64,000 nt of DNA. Origin: Asaia sp037151935 (GTDB taxonomy: Bacteria; Pseudomonadota; Alphaproteobacteria; Acetobacterales; Acetobacteraceae). Below the pieces are notes generated by a model that was not told where the DNA came from, did not search any database, and worked only from the letters and a program-made list of their open reading frames with translations. Made by a program: the position numbers and the translations under genes. Positions within the stretch are counted from its first letter, which is position 1; each line of letters opens with the position of its first letter. Below are positions 25,628 to 34,901 of this stretch, one piece after another. The stretch covers positions 1,674,001-1,738,000 of the forward strand of contig NZ_CP157575.1 in assembly GCF_051628905.1 (NCBI RefSeq). The letters run 5' to 3'.

Positions 25628-28495
25628 TTGACCGACCTGACGCCGCCTGCCGCCCCGACTGACCAGATCCCGGTGACTATCGAGGAGGAAATGCGCTCCT
25701 CCTATCTCGCCTATGCCATGTCGGTCATTGTGTCGCGTGCGCTGCCGGATGTGCGTGACGGTCTCAAACCGGTCCATCGCCGCATTCTCTACGCCATGCG
25801 CGAAAGCGGCTTTACAGCTGACAAGCCCTATCGCAAATCGGCCCGTGCGGTCGGTGACGTCATGGGTAAATATCATCCTCATGGCGACAGCTCGATCTAT
25901 GACGCCATGGTGCGTATGGCGCAGTCCTGGTCGATGCGCGTTCGTCTCATCGACGGTCAGGGCAATTTCGGCTCGGTCGATGGCGATAGCCCGGCTGCCA
26001 TGCGTTATACCGAAGCGCGTCTGGCCAAATCGGCTTCGTTCCTGCTCGACGATATCGACCGCGATACGGTCGATTTCCAGCCGAACTACGATGAGAGCGA
26101 GAACGAACCCAAGGTTCTGCCCGCCACCTTCCCCAATCTGCTGGTCAATGGTGCCTCCGGCATCGCCGTCGGCATGGCCACCAATATCCCGACCCATAAC
26201 CCCGGCGAGGTCATCGACGCGACCCTCGCCCTGATCGAGAACCCCGAGGCCACGCTCGACGATCTGATGAAGATCATCCCCGGCCCCGATTTCCCGACCG
26301 GCGGCATCATCATGGGCCGTCGTGGCATCCGGCAGGCTTTCGAGACAGGCCGTGGCTCGGTCCCGATGCGCGCGCGCGCCGAGATCGAGGATATCCGCAA
26401 GGACCGTCAGGCTATCGTCGTCACCGAAATTCCCTATCAGGTGAACAAGGCGACGCTGCAGGAAAAGATTGCCGATCTCGTCCGCGCAAAGGAAATCGAA
26501 GGCATCTCCGATATCCGCGACGAAAGCGATCGCTCAGGTATGCGTATCGTGATCGAGCTCAAGCGCGACGCGACCCCCGAGGTGGTGCTGAACCAGCTCT
26601 ATCGCTTCACCCAGCTCCAGACCTCATTCAGCGTCAACTGCCTCGCACTCGACGACGGCAAGCCCCGCACCATGGGGCTCAAGGACGTGCTGGAAGCCTT
26701 CATTCGCTTCCGCGAAGACGTGATCCTTCGCCGTTCGCGTTTCGACCTCAACAAGGTACGCGATCGCGGTCATCTGCTGGTCGGTCTGGTCATTGCCGTC
26801 GCGAATATCGATGAGGTCATTGCCCTCATCCGTAGCGCCCCCGATGCCGCCACCGCGCGTGAATCGCTCATGGCCCGCGCCTGGAACGCCGCCGATGTGC
26901 AGCCGCTCATCGAGCTGATCCATGACGAGGGCAATGTCATCATCGATGGCAAGGTGCATCTGACCGAAGTTCAGGCACGCGGCATTCTCGAACTCCGCCT
27001 GCAACGCCTGACCGGCCTTGAGCGTGACAAGATCCAGGGCGAACTCAGCGAGGTCGCCGTCAAGATCAACGACCTCCTCGACATTATCGGCAGCCATATC
27101 CGCCGCATGGAAGTCATGCGTCACGAGTTGCTGCTGGCCCGTGCCGAAATCGCCACGCCACGCATGACCGAGATCTCGGACGCGCTCGGCGACCAGTCCG
27201 ATGAAAGCCTGATCGAACCCGGCCAGATGGTTGTCACCATCACGCGTGACGGCTTCATCAAGCGCACACCGCTCGAAATCTTCCGCGCCCAGAATCGCGG
27301 CGGTCGCGGTCGCACCGCCTCGGGGCGCCGTGGTGACGATGTCATCGTCAACAGCTTCAATGCCCATACCCATCAATGGGTCATGTTCTTCTCCTCAGGC
27401 GGCAAGGCCTATCGCGAGAAGGTCTGGCGCCTGCCGGAGGCCTCTCCCACTGCCAAGGGCCGCGCCCTGGTCAATCTCCTGCCCGATCTGGGCACGGATT
27501 CGATCACAGCCATCCTCGCATTGCCGCAGGAAGAGGAGCAGTGGGAAGATCTGCACCTCGTCTTCGCAACGGCGAGCGGCAATGTCCGACGCAACCGCCT
27601 CAGCGACTTCAAGAACATTCGCGCCTCCGGCCTGATCGCCATGAAGCTCGATGAAGGCGACAGCCTCGTGGGTGTCGCCACCTGCCGCGAAGGTCAGGAC
27701 GTCTTCCTGGCCACGCGCAAGGCCCGTTCGATCCGCTTCCAGATCACCGAAGACACGCTGCGCGTCTTCGCTGGACGCGACAGCTCCGGTGTGCGCGGCA
27801 TCCGCCTCGCCACGGGCGACGAAGTCAATTCGCTCTGCGTGCTGAACCATGTGGATGCGAGCGTCGAAGAGCGTTCCGCCTATCTCCGCGCCGCCAACGC
27901 GAAACGCCGTGCCGAAGCGGCTGCCAATGCCGCAGGCACGGAGGAGGAAATCGAGGAAATCGCTTCCGACGATGCCGATGAGGCCATCGACGCGGGCGAC
28001 CTGACGCAGGAGCGTTTCGACGAGCTTGCCTCTCAGGAAGAGATCCTGCTGACCGTCACCGATGCCGGTTTTGGGCGCCGCTCTTCAGCCTATGAATATC
28101 GTGTCAGCGGCCGCGGCGGTCAGGGCATCGCCAATATGACCCTGACCAACCCCAAGCGCGGTCGCGAGGTGGTCGCCACCCTGCCTACGATCGATGGCAC
28201 GGATGTCATGATGGTGACCGATGTCGGTCGTCTTATTCGTGTGCCGGTGTCGCAGGTACGCGTCATGGCCCGTCAGGCCAGCGGCGTCACCCTGTTCCGC
28301 GTGGGCGCGGAGGAACGCGTCACCAGCATCTTCCCTGTCGCAGAATCCGAAGGCACAGAGGCAGACGACGCCGAAACCTCGCTGGAGGAATCGGACGCCG
28401 CTGCCACGTCCGCACAGAATGCGACCGCATCGGAAGCCACGACGCCAGATGATGCAGCGCCGAACGAAGCCGCACCGGATGACAGCGCAAACTGA
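25628..28495 (+). CDS. gyrA: DNA gyrase subunit A
   Basis: 955 residues from a TTG at 25628; the next Met (25691) would remove the conserved VTIEEEMRSSYLAYAMS start. The active-site Tyr is in AAMRYTEARL (about Y127). The quinolone region HPHGDSSIYD keeps the susceptible Ser88 and Asp92 (E. coli 83 and 87). A GyrA-box-like QNRGGRGR opens the C-terminal beta-pinwheel. About 80 residues longer than E. coli: an acidic insert near 765-800 (EEEIEEIASDDADEAID) and an Asp/Glu/Ala-rich tail of about 45 residues. Works with GyrB (not in window) to introduce negative supercoils. The end overlaps coaD by 17 bases. Confidence 0.95.
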   Translation: MTDLTPPAAPTDQIPVTIEEEMRSSYLAYAMSVIVSRALPDVRDGLKPVHRRILYAMRESGFTADKPYRKSARAVGDVMGKYHPHGDSSIYDAMVRMAQSWSMRVRLIDGQGNFGSVDGDSPAAMRYTEARLAKSASFLLDDIDRDTVDFQPNYDESENEPKVLPATFPNLLVNGASGIAVGMATNIPTHNPGEVIDATLALIENPEATLDDLMKIIPGPDFPTGGIIMGRRGIRQAFETGRGSVPMRARAEIEDIRKDRQAIVVTEIPYQVNKATLQEKIADLVRAKEIEGISDIRDESDRSGMRIVIELKRDATPEVVLNQLYRFTQLQTSFSVNCLALDDGKPRTMGLKDVLEAFIRFREDVILRRSRFDLNKVRDRGHLLVGLVIAVANIDEVIALIRSAPDAATARESLMARAWNAADVQPLIELIHDEGNVIIDGKVHLTEVQARGILELRLQRLTGLERDKIQGELSEVAVKINDLLDIIGSHIRRMEVMRHELLLARAEIATPRMTEISDALGDQSDESLIEPGQMVVTITRDGFIKRTPLEIFRAQNRGGRGRTASGRRGDDVIVNSFNAHTHQWVMFFSSGGKAYREKVWRLPEASPTAKGRALVNLLPDLGTDSITAILALPQEEEQWEDLHLVFATASGNVRRNRLSDFKNIRASGLIAMKLDEGDSLVGVATCREGQDVFLATRKARSIRFQITEDTLRVFAGRDSSGVRGIRLATGDEVNSLCVLNHVDASVEERSAYLRAANAKRRAEAAANAAGTEEEIEEIASDDADEAIDAGDLTQERFDELASQEEILLTVTDAGFGRRSSAYEYRVSGRGGQGIANMTLTNPKRGREVVATLPTIDGTDVMMVTDVGRLIRVPVSQVRVMARQASGVTLFRVGAEERVTSIFPVAESEGTEADDAETSLEESDAAATSAQNATASEATTPDDAAPNEAAPDDSAN

Positions 28496-29006
28496 TCGTC
28501 TCCCGAACGGGTCGCGGGTCGGGTTCTATCCCGGCACGTTCGACCCGTTCACGCTGGGCCATCTCGATATCGCGCGTCGCGCGCTGTCTCTCGTAGACCG
28601 TCTCGTGATCGGGGTAGCGCTCAATCCCGGTAAGGCCCCCCAGCTTCCCATAGACGAACGATGCGCGGCTATCGCCGAGACTTTTGCCAATGAGGGCCTC
28701 ACCCAGGTGAGCGTCGCTCCGTTCGAAACGCTGATGGTCGATGCGGCCCGGTCGGAGGGCGCGCGGTTCATCATCCGCGGCCTGCGCTCGGAATCCGATC
28801 TGACCAGCGAGATGCCGATGGCAGCCATTAATCGCCGCCTCGCCCCTGAGCTTGAAACCCTGTTTCTCACCGCGCGCGAGGAGCATCGTCTCATTGCGTC
28901 AAGCCTCGTGCGCGAGCTTCTGGCCTATCGGGGCGATATAACCCCCTATGTGCCCGAGAATATCGCCCGACGTCTCTTGCCCAACGCGCAAGAGAAGCCG
29001 ACATAG
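28479..29006 (+). CDS. coaD: Phosphopantetheine adenylyltransferase
   Basis: 175 residues from ATG 28479, inside the 3' end of gyrA. Nucleotidyl-transferase motif GFYPGTFDPFTLGHLDI (T/HxGH) at the N-terminus, with IIRGLRSESDL and the terminal-helix motif IASSLVRELLAYRGD. It makes dephospho-CoA from 4'-phosphopantetheine and ATP. An upstream in-frame ATG at 28221 would read wholly within gyrA and is a shadow. Confidence 0.95.
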   Translation: MTAQTDRLPNGSRVGFYPGTFDPFTLGHLDIARRALSLVDRLVIGVALNPGKAPQLPIDERCAAIAETFANEGLTQVSVAPFETLMVDAARSEGARFIIRGLRSESDLTSEMPMAAINRRLAPELETLFLTAREEHRLIASSLVRELLAYRGDITPYVPENIARRLLPNAQEKPT

Positions 29007-29021
29007 GCCGCGTGGCCTTTT
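29005..29021 (+). terminator. Short terminator-like hairpin after coaD
   Basis: AGGCC-GCGT-GGCCT then a short T-run (TTTT), overlapping the coaD stop. It could attenuate transcription before ppiB. The stem is only 5 base pairs. Confidence 0.35.
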
Positions 29022-29052
29022 CAGGCCCCGAGCAAACACAAGGATAAGATCA

Positions 29053-29526
29053 ATGTCCGAGACCAATAACCGCCTCGTCATGAAGCTCAAGACCGGTGAC
29101 GTCGTGATCGAGCTCCGCCCCGATATCGCGCCGCTTGCTGCCGAACGCCTGAGCACGCTTTCCGAGCAGGGCTTCTATGACGGTGTGAAGTTCCATCGCG
29201 TCATCGAAGGCTTCATGGCACAGGGCGGCGACCCGACCGGTACCGGCTCGGGCGGCAGCGACCTGCCCGATCTGAAGGCAGAATTCACGCGTGAAGCGAA
29301 GTTCGAGCGCGGTACGCTGGGCATGGCCCGCACGATGAACCCGAACTCGGCCAACAGCCAGTTCTTCATCATGTTCCAGCCCACCCCCTCGCTCGATGGC
29401 CAGTACACCATCGCAGGCCAGGTCGTGTCCGGCATGGAACATATCGACCAGATCAAGCGCGGCGCCGGTTCTTCGGGCATGGTGAAAGACCCCGACACGA
29501 TCATCTCCATGCGTCTCGAAGCCTGA
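29053..29526 (+). CDS. ppiB: Peptidyl-prolyl cis-trans isomerase, cyclophilin type
   Basis: 157 residues. ATG 29053 preceded by AGGAT. Cyclophilin motifs FHRVIEGFMAQGGDPTGTGS and GTLGMARTMNPNSANSQFF are intact, including catalytic Arg and Gln positions. No signal peptide, so cytoplasmic. Commonly follows coaD in Rhodospirillales. It speeds folding of proline-containing proteins. Confidence 0.92.
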   Translation: MSETNNRLVMKLKTGDVVIELRPDIAPLAAERLSTLSEQGFYDGVKFHRVIEGFMAQGGDPTGTGSGGSDLPDLKAEFTREAKFERGTLGMARTMNPNSANSQFFIMFQPTPSLDGQYTIAGQVVSGMEHIDQIKRGAGSSGMVKDPDTIISMRLEA

Positions 29527-29559
29527 TCTCAGGCGCCGCGGCCTCAAAAGCCGCATGAA

Positions 29560-29618
29560 AACCGACTGGACCCGATTCAGTCGGTTGACGGCGTCTGGCT
29601 CATATTGTAGCCAGACGC
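29560..29618. repeat. Two tandem perfect hairpins between ppiB and tRNA-Lys
   Basis: First: AACCGACTG (29560-29568) with CAGTCGGTT (29578-29586), 9 pairs. Second: GCGTCTGGCT (29591-29600) with AGCCAGACGC (29609-29618), 10 pairs. Neither has a T-run. They may end or process the ppiB message and set the tRNA 5' leader. Confidence 0.45.
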
Positions 29619-29625
29619 CTCATGT

Positions 29626-29701
29626 GAACCGGTAGCTCAGCCGGTAGAGCATTCGACTTTTAATCGAATGGTCGTGGGTTCGAGTCCCACCCGGTTCACC
29701 A
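29626..29701 (+). tRNA. tRNA-Lys (TTT)
   Basis: Acceptor GAACCGG (29626-29632) pairs with CCGGTTC (29691-29697), then A and encoded CCA (29698-29701). D arm GCTC/GAGC, anticodon loop CTTTTAA with anticodon TTT, T arm GTGGG/CCCAC with TTCGAGT. All arms are complete. Confidence 0.95.
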
Positions 29702-30119
29702 CCCCCCATAAAAAATCGAACCGATACGCTTCGCTTGTGTATGATCTGCGTTCGACATGCGAAGTCGGCTCAATACTGCCTCATTCTTAAGACTGCGGCG
29801 CAAGCATATCCCCCCAAGTAGCTTGCATCGAAACTCAGTGTCTTCGATTTTCAACACATGATCGCAAGACTATCAGGTAGAGGGCTTCAACAATATTTGG
29901 TGACCGGACCAGATATCTCTGGTGTTCTCATACCAGTGAGCCACGATGCGTGGTCTAATACGAAATTATCCAGACAGTAACGCAATCACTTTCGCCCTCA
30001 TGTTGCGCGTCTTCACAGGCCAATTCGCGACGCGCTATTTTTTCCCGTAGATCCGGTCGAAAACACGCTGCTTGTTACTCTCTCGATTTATCCCGACGCC
30101 ATTTACAAAGAGCAACACC
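29702..30119. other. Intergenic region, nothing recognised
   Basis: About 420 bases after tRNA-Lys without a supported reading frame, RNA or repeat. Composition is somewhat AT-richer than flanking genes. A promoter for the following exported protein gene is expected here. No integrase remnant next to the tRNA was seen. Confidence 0.35.
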
Positions 30120-31586
30120 ATGACACGGTCGTGTAAAAGCTTTCTCCACCAGATCCCTGATCGGCTTCCCAACTCACGAAGCAAACTCACACCGAAGCGT
30201 CTCGGCCTGCTCGCCTTCTTCAACCTCGCGATTGTCGCTGGCACTCCGATCATCGCGCCCTCCGCTCATGCAGACAGCGGGTCGAACCCGGTCCATTTCT
30301 TTGAATTCGATCTCCTCACCGTCGACACAGAGGGCCAGCCGGCCCTTTCTGTCAGTGACAGTCATGGCGTACTTGACGCCATGTTGGCCGGTGATACGGG
30401 AAAATTACTCACGATCAGAAAGGCTCTTGAGCAGAACCCCGGCCCTGAACCGGCTTTCAGCATTATGCGCCTCGCTTTATGCGACGCTGCGATCGCAAGA
30501 ACGCAGGGGGACATCGAACGCTCCACTCGCATTATTCGCGAGGCGTTACAGGCAGCGCAACCGTGGAGCAACCCAGCTCACAGCGTCAATCCCTTCAACT
30601 TTATGCTGATGACTCTGCTTTCGGGAAATTTTCTCCTCGAAGGAAATCCGCCCGTCTGGGCTAACGCAAGAACCTATCTTGAGCAGAAGCTCTTCGCTCC
30701 CATCCGGGCTCATTATGAGAAGCCCAGCCTGCGCTTCAGCGACGTGGAGCAACTCCGGCTAACAGCTCTTCCCGACGCATTACCTCCCCTCACGGCAAAA
30801 GGCCCCCGCCTCGATCACGTATCGTTCAATCCTTTCGCGACCATCATCGATGATTCCACCATGACAACGGCCGCCACGAAAATCGATATCGACGGGAGTG
30901 TCTCCCCTGCAATCATCAATACCGGAACAGTGCTGGGCGCCGTCCCCGCCTCCCTCCAGCGCCAGCATCATTGGCCACAGATAGGCACCTTTACTGAATA
31001 TGGCCCCAGCACGAGGCCACCCAAAATATTCGAAATTATCCGTGTCCCGAGTCTGACGCTGGGACACACCACGTTCCGCAACCAGATGATGATGGTAATC
31101 CAGAGCAATTTTGCTGTGATCGGGCTCCAGACACTCGGCATTCTGCGACGTGTCGTCATGAATGAACATGAAATGACCTTTGGACCCGACGTCCCGTTCA
31201 CATGTCGCCGACACACGTCTCAGCTCTCCAGCATCTCGGGATTCAAGGCTGGCTTGCTATTACCGGTCACGTATGAAGGAAAGCGCAGCATGGCGATCAT
31301 GAACACCGGGGAAAATTATCCAGAGCCCCTTGTCATCGATGTGGCCCAACTGCCCCACTCTCTCTCCGGATCGAGAAAACAGCAGAAAATCGAAACTGCG
31401 TCGGGAACTGAGCAGGAAGAGGGCGTCGCGCGCATCGCAACGCTTGACATCGATGGCCATCTTGCTCATGGCGCGATCCGCTACAGGATCGGCAAACCCG
31501 ATCAGCTCCCAACCCTGACGATGTCCGCCCTCGAAGGTCGAACGCTCGCCTTCGACCTCCGTGCTGGTGTCGCCTGCCTAGACTGA
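30120..31586 (+). CDS. Exported retropepsin-like protein with Asn at catalytic positions
   Basis: 488 residues from ATG 30120. Signal peptide: basic N-terminus, hydrophobic LGLLAFFNLAIVAGTPIIAP, likely cleavage after SAHA. Two aspartic-protease-like lobes can be seen: DGSVSPAIINTGTVLGAVP and, about 140 residues later, GKRSMAIMNTGENYPEP. In active retropepsins these positions read DTG or DSG; here both are NTG, so a protease role is doubtful. A helical region (50-180) precedes lobe one. It is probably periplasmic and may bind peptides or sugars. Tail-to-tail with ycjF, 8 bases apart. Confidence 0.65.
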   Translation: MTRSCKSFLHQIPDRLPNSRSKLTPKRLGLLAFFNLAIVAGTPIIAPSAHADSGSNPVHFFEFDLLTVDTEGQPALSVSDSHGVLDAMLAGDTGKLLTIRKALEQNPGPEPAFSIMRLALCDAAIARTQGDIERSTRIIREALQAAQPWSNPAHSVNPFNFMLMTLLSGNFLLEGNPPVWANARTYLEQKLFAPIRAHYEKPSLRFSDVEQLRLTALPDALPPLTAKGPRLDHVSFNPFATIIDDSTMTTAATKIDIDGSVSPAIINTGTVLGAVPASLQRQHHWPQIGTFTEYGPSTRPPKIFEIIRVPSLTLGHTTFRNQMMMVIQSNFAVIGLQTLGILRRVVMNEHEMTFGPDVPFTCRRHTSQLSSISGFKAGLLLPVTYEGKRSMAIMNTGENYPEPLVIDVAQLPHSLSGSRKQQKIETASGTEQEEGVARIATLDIDGHLAHGAIRYRIGKPDQLPTLTMSALEGRTLAFDLRAGVACLD

Positions 31587-31594
31587 CGGCGCTC

Positions 31595-32461
31595 TCACTC
31601 CGGCGGTAAGGGCGAACACGCAACCCCGGTGGCCCGGCCGAGTACGATCAGACGCCGTGCGGCCACGGCGCCTCCCGCCATATCACCGGCAAGATGCGTC
31701 AGAAGCGGGCTGCTCAGAACCGCATGGGCCGCCGTATTGACCGCAGCCTCGGTGACCGCCGTGGCCGTAGCCGACAAAGCGGTCCGCCTTAGGAGGCCCA
31801 GCGTCGCCAACAAGCCCGGCCGTACCCCGTAAAGTGTTGCAATCTGCCGGATCAGACGTACTGCGCGCCATGTGATCAAAACGACGACGAGCGCAGGCGC
31901 CGGTGTTGCCGCCATGCCTGCCACGACCTGGATGGCCGCCCTCCTGCTGAACGCATCGACCTGCGCCCGGAGCCTGTTTTCCACCCCCGTTCGCAACAGA
32001 GACAGCACCGCATCAGGATCGTTCAACGCATCGAGTGCCGGACGAAGCGCCTCTCCATTATCGACTTTGGCAAGCCAGCGTCGCGCAGCATGAATCCGGG
32101 TGGCCGCATCGTCCGAGACCAGATCACGGCGCATCGCGTCCACGGCGCGCAATCGCGCAAGCCCAACCAATTCGCGCCCGATACCTGTCAGAACCAGCCC
32201 AAACCCGCAAACCGCAATTCCCAGGGTCAACCAGCCTAGCCATACGGCACGTGCAAACTCGGCCGCGACGAAGTTCCCCGTTGCAAGTCCGGCAAACCCC
32301 AGCGCCAGGACCACAAAGCCCGACAACACCAACGTCGACGTTCGCAGACCGAGCGACCGACGAACCGGCATGAGCTGCGGTGGCGGCTCTAGATCGAGAC
32401 GAGGCGCATAATCCGCCTCTTTTTCGATGCGCGGCTGTATCAGCTGTTTGTGGTCGGTCAC
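31595..32461 (-). CDS. ycjF: YcjF/DUF697-type membrane protein
   Basis: 288 residues. An N-terminal charged region is followed by two membrane helices (LVLSGFVVLALGFAGLATGN and WLTLGIAVCGFGLVLTGI), then a cytoplasmic domain with LVVVLITWRAVRLIRQIATL typical of DUF697. It follows ycjX with a 4-base overlap, as in many proteobacteria. The exact role is unknown. The symbol follows the E. coli pair. Confidence 0.75.
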   Translation of the reverse strand: MTDHKQLIQPRIEKEADYAPRLDLEPPPQLMPVRRSLGLRTSTLVLSGFVVLALGFAGLATGNFVAAEFARAVWLGWLTLGIAVCGFGLVLTGIGRELVGLARLRAVDAMRRDLVSDDAATRIHAARRWLAKVDNGEALRPALDALNDPDAVLSLLRTGVENRLRAQVDAFSRRAAIQVVAGMAATPAPALVVVLITWRAVRLIRQIATLYGVRPGLLATLGLLRRTALSATATAVTEAAVNTAAHAVLSSPLLTHLAGDMAGGAVAARRLIVLGRATGVACSPLPPE

Positions 32462-33879
32462 AGCAGGTCCTCCAGCAGAAACCCCAGCAGGGCATCGAGA
32501 CCGATATTCGGGATACCTCCCTTTCCATCGGAGCGTATCCGTGCCGGTTCGAAAGTCGGCAATGCCAGAAAAGGATGCGTCCAGAAGGCCTGATCCGGCG
32601 GCGTGTCCGGCACCTCCCCCGGATAGGAGCGCGTCATGCTGTCATCGCCCAACCGCCGTCCGCGCACGGCCGAAACGGGGTGACCGTCCAGTGACCAGAC
32701 AAAATCCTCTGTACACCGTGCAGCGGCCACCGCAAAAACTGACCGCTGGGCGTTCCCCACCAATGTCGGCTGATCTGTTTCGGTACGAGTCAGCACATCC
32801 ATCAAGCGCCGGAGATTCCCGCGCTGCCGTTCGGAAACATGATCGGCCTTGCTGGCGACATAAGCCACACGCCGGATCGTGCGTGACGGCAGACGGCCTT
32901 GGGCCAGAGCACCGATGGTCTGAAGCCAGGAGCCTTGCCACCGCAAGGACGAGGCGGCAGCGGACAAGGCGTTGCGGGCATCGTCAAAAGCCTCACTCCC
33001 CTTATGCAGCGCCCCAAGGAGGTCCGCCAGAACCACCAGACGGTCGATCTGACCGAATAACGGCGCCACAAGCCCCGTACGCACCGATGCGCGATAGGCC
33101 TCGCAACGCTGCTCGAGCAAGCTGCATAACCCGGCGCGGCGATCCATTGGGAAAAACGCCATCCATGGCGGCTGTGGGCCGGGGCCGGGCATCAGAAACC
33201 GTCCGGGTTGCAACCACGAAAGACCGTGTTCGATCCGAAGGCTCGTCAACGCGCGAACAAATAAATCATGACCGCTTTGCGCCAGCGCGTCGGATGCCTC
33301 GATCGAAACCGGCAGAGCATCGACGAACTGGAGAAACGCTCGCACCGCATCTGTGTCAGGACCTGCGCGCAAACGTGTCAGTATGGCCCGCGACCAGACG
33401 TCGAAATTCTGGGTCAGCATCGGCAGATCGAGCAGCCATTCCCCGGGATAATCGAGAAATTCCAGCCTGATTTTTCGTGCGGGCAAGCCGGGCCGACCTA
33501 CTTCCAGATCGAGCGCAAGCAAGGCGGTCGCATCGGTACGATCGGGCCAGCGTGGCGGGTCCGCCGCAAGAGCAGCAATATTCGCAGCGAACGGAAAACG
33601 CGGCAGCGAGCTTGCCCCTGCTTCCGCCAGACGCGCACGCCTGATCCGACCGCCGAGAACACCCGGTGTCAGTACTGTCGCTGCCAATGCCGTCAGCAGC
33701 ACCGTCTTCCCCGCTCGGGCAAGGCCCGTGACACCGATCCGCACCGTGCGCGGACGCCACCAATCCAGAGGGTTACGTTTCAGCTCGCTCAACTGTCCTG
33801 GCAGATCAAACCAGCTTTGCGGGGCCTCTCCAGCAGTCGACGCGGGGAGTGCAGGGTCGTGGGGTAGATCGCTCGCCAT
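32458..33879 (-). CDS. ycjX: YcjX-like P-loop ATPase/GTPase (DUF463)
   Basis: 473 residues from ATG 33879, with GGGGAG 7 bases upstream; a longer frame to 33939 lacks this. P-loop GVTGLARAGKTVLLTAL, the DYPGEWLLDLPML switch-like segment and RVAYVASKADHVSERQRGNL identify the DUF463 family. Paired with YcjF; the pair is linked in other bacteria to stress and envelope functions, but no reaction is proven. Its upstream region ends at the IS copy beginning at 33952. Confidence 0.85.
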   Translation of the reverse strand: MASDLPHDPALPASTAGEAPQSWFDLPGQLSELKRNPLDWWRPRTVRIGVTGLARAGKTVLLTALAATVLTPGVLGGRIRRARLAEAGASSLPRFPFAANIAALAADPPRWPDRTDATALLALDLEVGRPGLPARKIRLEFLDYPGEWLLDLPMLTQNFDVWSRAILTRLRAGPDTDAVRAFLQFVDALPVSIEASDALAQSGHDLFVRALTSLRIEHGLSWLQPGRFLMPGPGPQPPWMAFFPMDRRAGLCSLLEQRCEAYRASVRTGLVAPLFGQIDRLVVLADLLGALHKGSEAFDDARNALSAAASSLRWQGSWLQTIGALAQGRLPSRTIRRVAYVASKADHVSERQRGNLRRLMDVLTRTETDQPTLVGNAQRSVFAVAAARCTEDFVWSLDGHPVSAVRGRRLGDDSMTRSYPGEVPDTPPDQAFWTHPFLALPTFEPARIRSDGKGGIPNIGLDALLGFLLEDLL

Positions 33880-33951
33880 ACCTATACTCCCCGGAAAGCC
33901 GTTAATCGTCGGTCTAGTGTGTGGCTGTAGGCCGAGCATGGCAAGCGGCAG

Positions 33952-34747
33952 GGTGATGTCACGTTAAGTGGTATGAGATAGATGAAGCCCTCGGAAGGGA
34001 CATTCAGGCGCTGAGAACGGTCGCGCTGTTCCATTGGGCGAGAGCCTGGACACGATGGAGGTGCCGAGAAAGAGCGGTGGTAATGGAGGCGGGCGGGACA
34101 AAGAGATTTCGGATGGCTGAGAAGGCGGAGACGAAACGCTGACACCCGCCCGGTGAACGGAACTTCTGCATCATGCGCTCGCGTTTTTGCAACGGCAGAT
34201 GACTGCTCTCCGCCCGGTCGTTCAGACCCTTGTGCGAGAGATACCGGATCGAGAGACTAAGTTTGCGCCTCGCTGCCCCGTAGGATTTCAGTCTGTCGGT
34301 GATCATGCGAACGGGGCGCAGCCCCTGCTGTTTCAGCAGCCGCGTCAGGAGACGCCTTGCGGCTTTTGCATTCCGCCGTGTCTGGAGGATCTCGTCGAGA
34401 ATAGAACCGTCCTGATCCACTGCACGCCACAGCCAGTGAGGCTTGCAGCGGATCACAATCCGTACATCGTCCAGGTGCCAGACATCATTCGGTTTTGCCG
34501 ACTTACGACGCAGGGAGCGAGCGTAGGCTGTGCCGAACTTCAAGCTCCATCGACGGATGGTCTCATACGAGACGACAATGCCCCGCTCGAGCAGCATTTC
34601 TTCGACAAGACGAAAGCTCAAGAGAAAGCAAAAGTAGAGCCACTCAGCATGAGCAATCAGCTCAAACGGGAAACGGTGCCGTTTGTAGCTCACGCATGAC
34701 GCTCTGATCACCAGCGTCTAACATGCCGCAGTTAACGTGACATCACC
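33952..34747 (-). mobile_element. IS6-family insertion sequence, 796 bp
   Basis: Perfect 16-base terminal repeats GGTGATGTCACGTTAA at 33952-33967 and, inverted, at 34732-34747 bound one transposase gene. Size is normal for IS6/IS26-type elements. The flanking 8 bases (agcggcag left, tgatcgga right) do not match, so there is no target duplication; this suggests recombination, deletion or transposition through cointegrates. A second, truncated end lies at 38640. Confidence 0.88.
34004..34693 (-). CDS. IS6-family transposase
   Basis: 229 residues from GTG 34693 (SYKRHRFPFELIAH), the family-typical start; a GTG 18 bases upstream is less likely. Motifs: helix-turn-helix (GIVVSYETIRRWSLKFG) and the DDE triad in VWHLDDVRI, MITDRLKSYG and NDRAESSHLPLQKRER. 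Reading frame intact, so probably able to move itself or the neighbouring segment. Confidence 0.9.
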   Translation of the reverse strand: MSYKRHRFPFELIAHAEWLYFCFLLSFRLVEEMLLERGIVVSYETIRRWSLKFGTAYARSLRRKSAKPNDVWHLDDVRIVIRCKPHWLWRAVDQDGSILDEILQTRRNAKAARRLLTRLLKQQGLRPVRMITDRLKSYGAARRKLSLSIRYLSHKGLNDRAESSHLPLQKRERMMQKFRSPGGCQRFVSAFSAIRNLFVPPASITTALSRHLHRVQALAQWNSATVLSA

Positions 34748-34901
34748 TGATCGGATTATGCTCCAGCGTGTCGGTCATGACTGGCGGGGTGCGTCTGCCG
34801 CGTCTGGCCGGGATCACCGGGCGACCGCTTATGGCTCAAAATAGCGGGTCAAATACCTGCTGATAGTGAGCCTATTCGCGAATAATAAAGATGAGTCAAT
34901 T

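Noticed and set aside
25628..28495. Quinolone-resistance change in GyrA
   Set aside because: Ser and Asp of the resistance region are of the susceptible type.
33944..34755. 8-base target duplication around the IS6 copy
   Set aside because: Flanks agcggcag and tgatcgga do not match.
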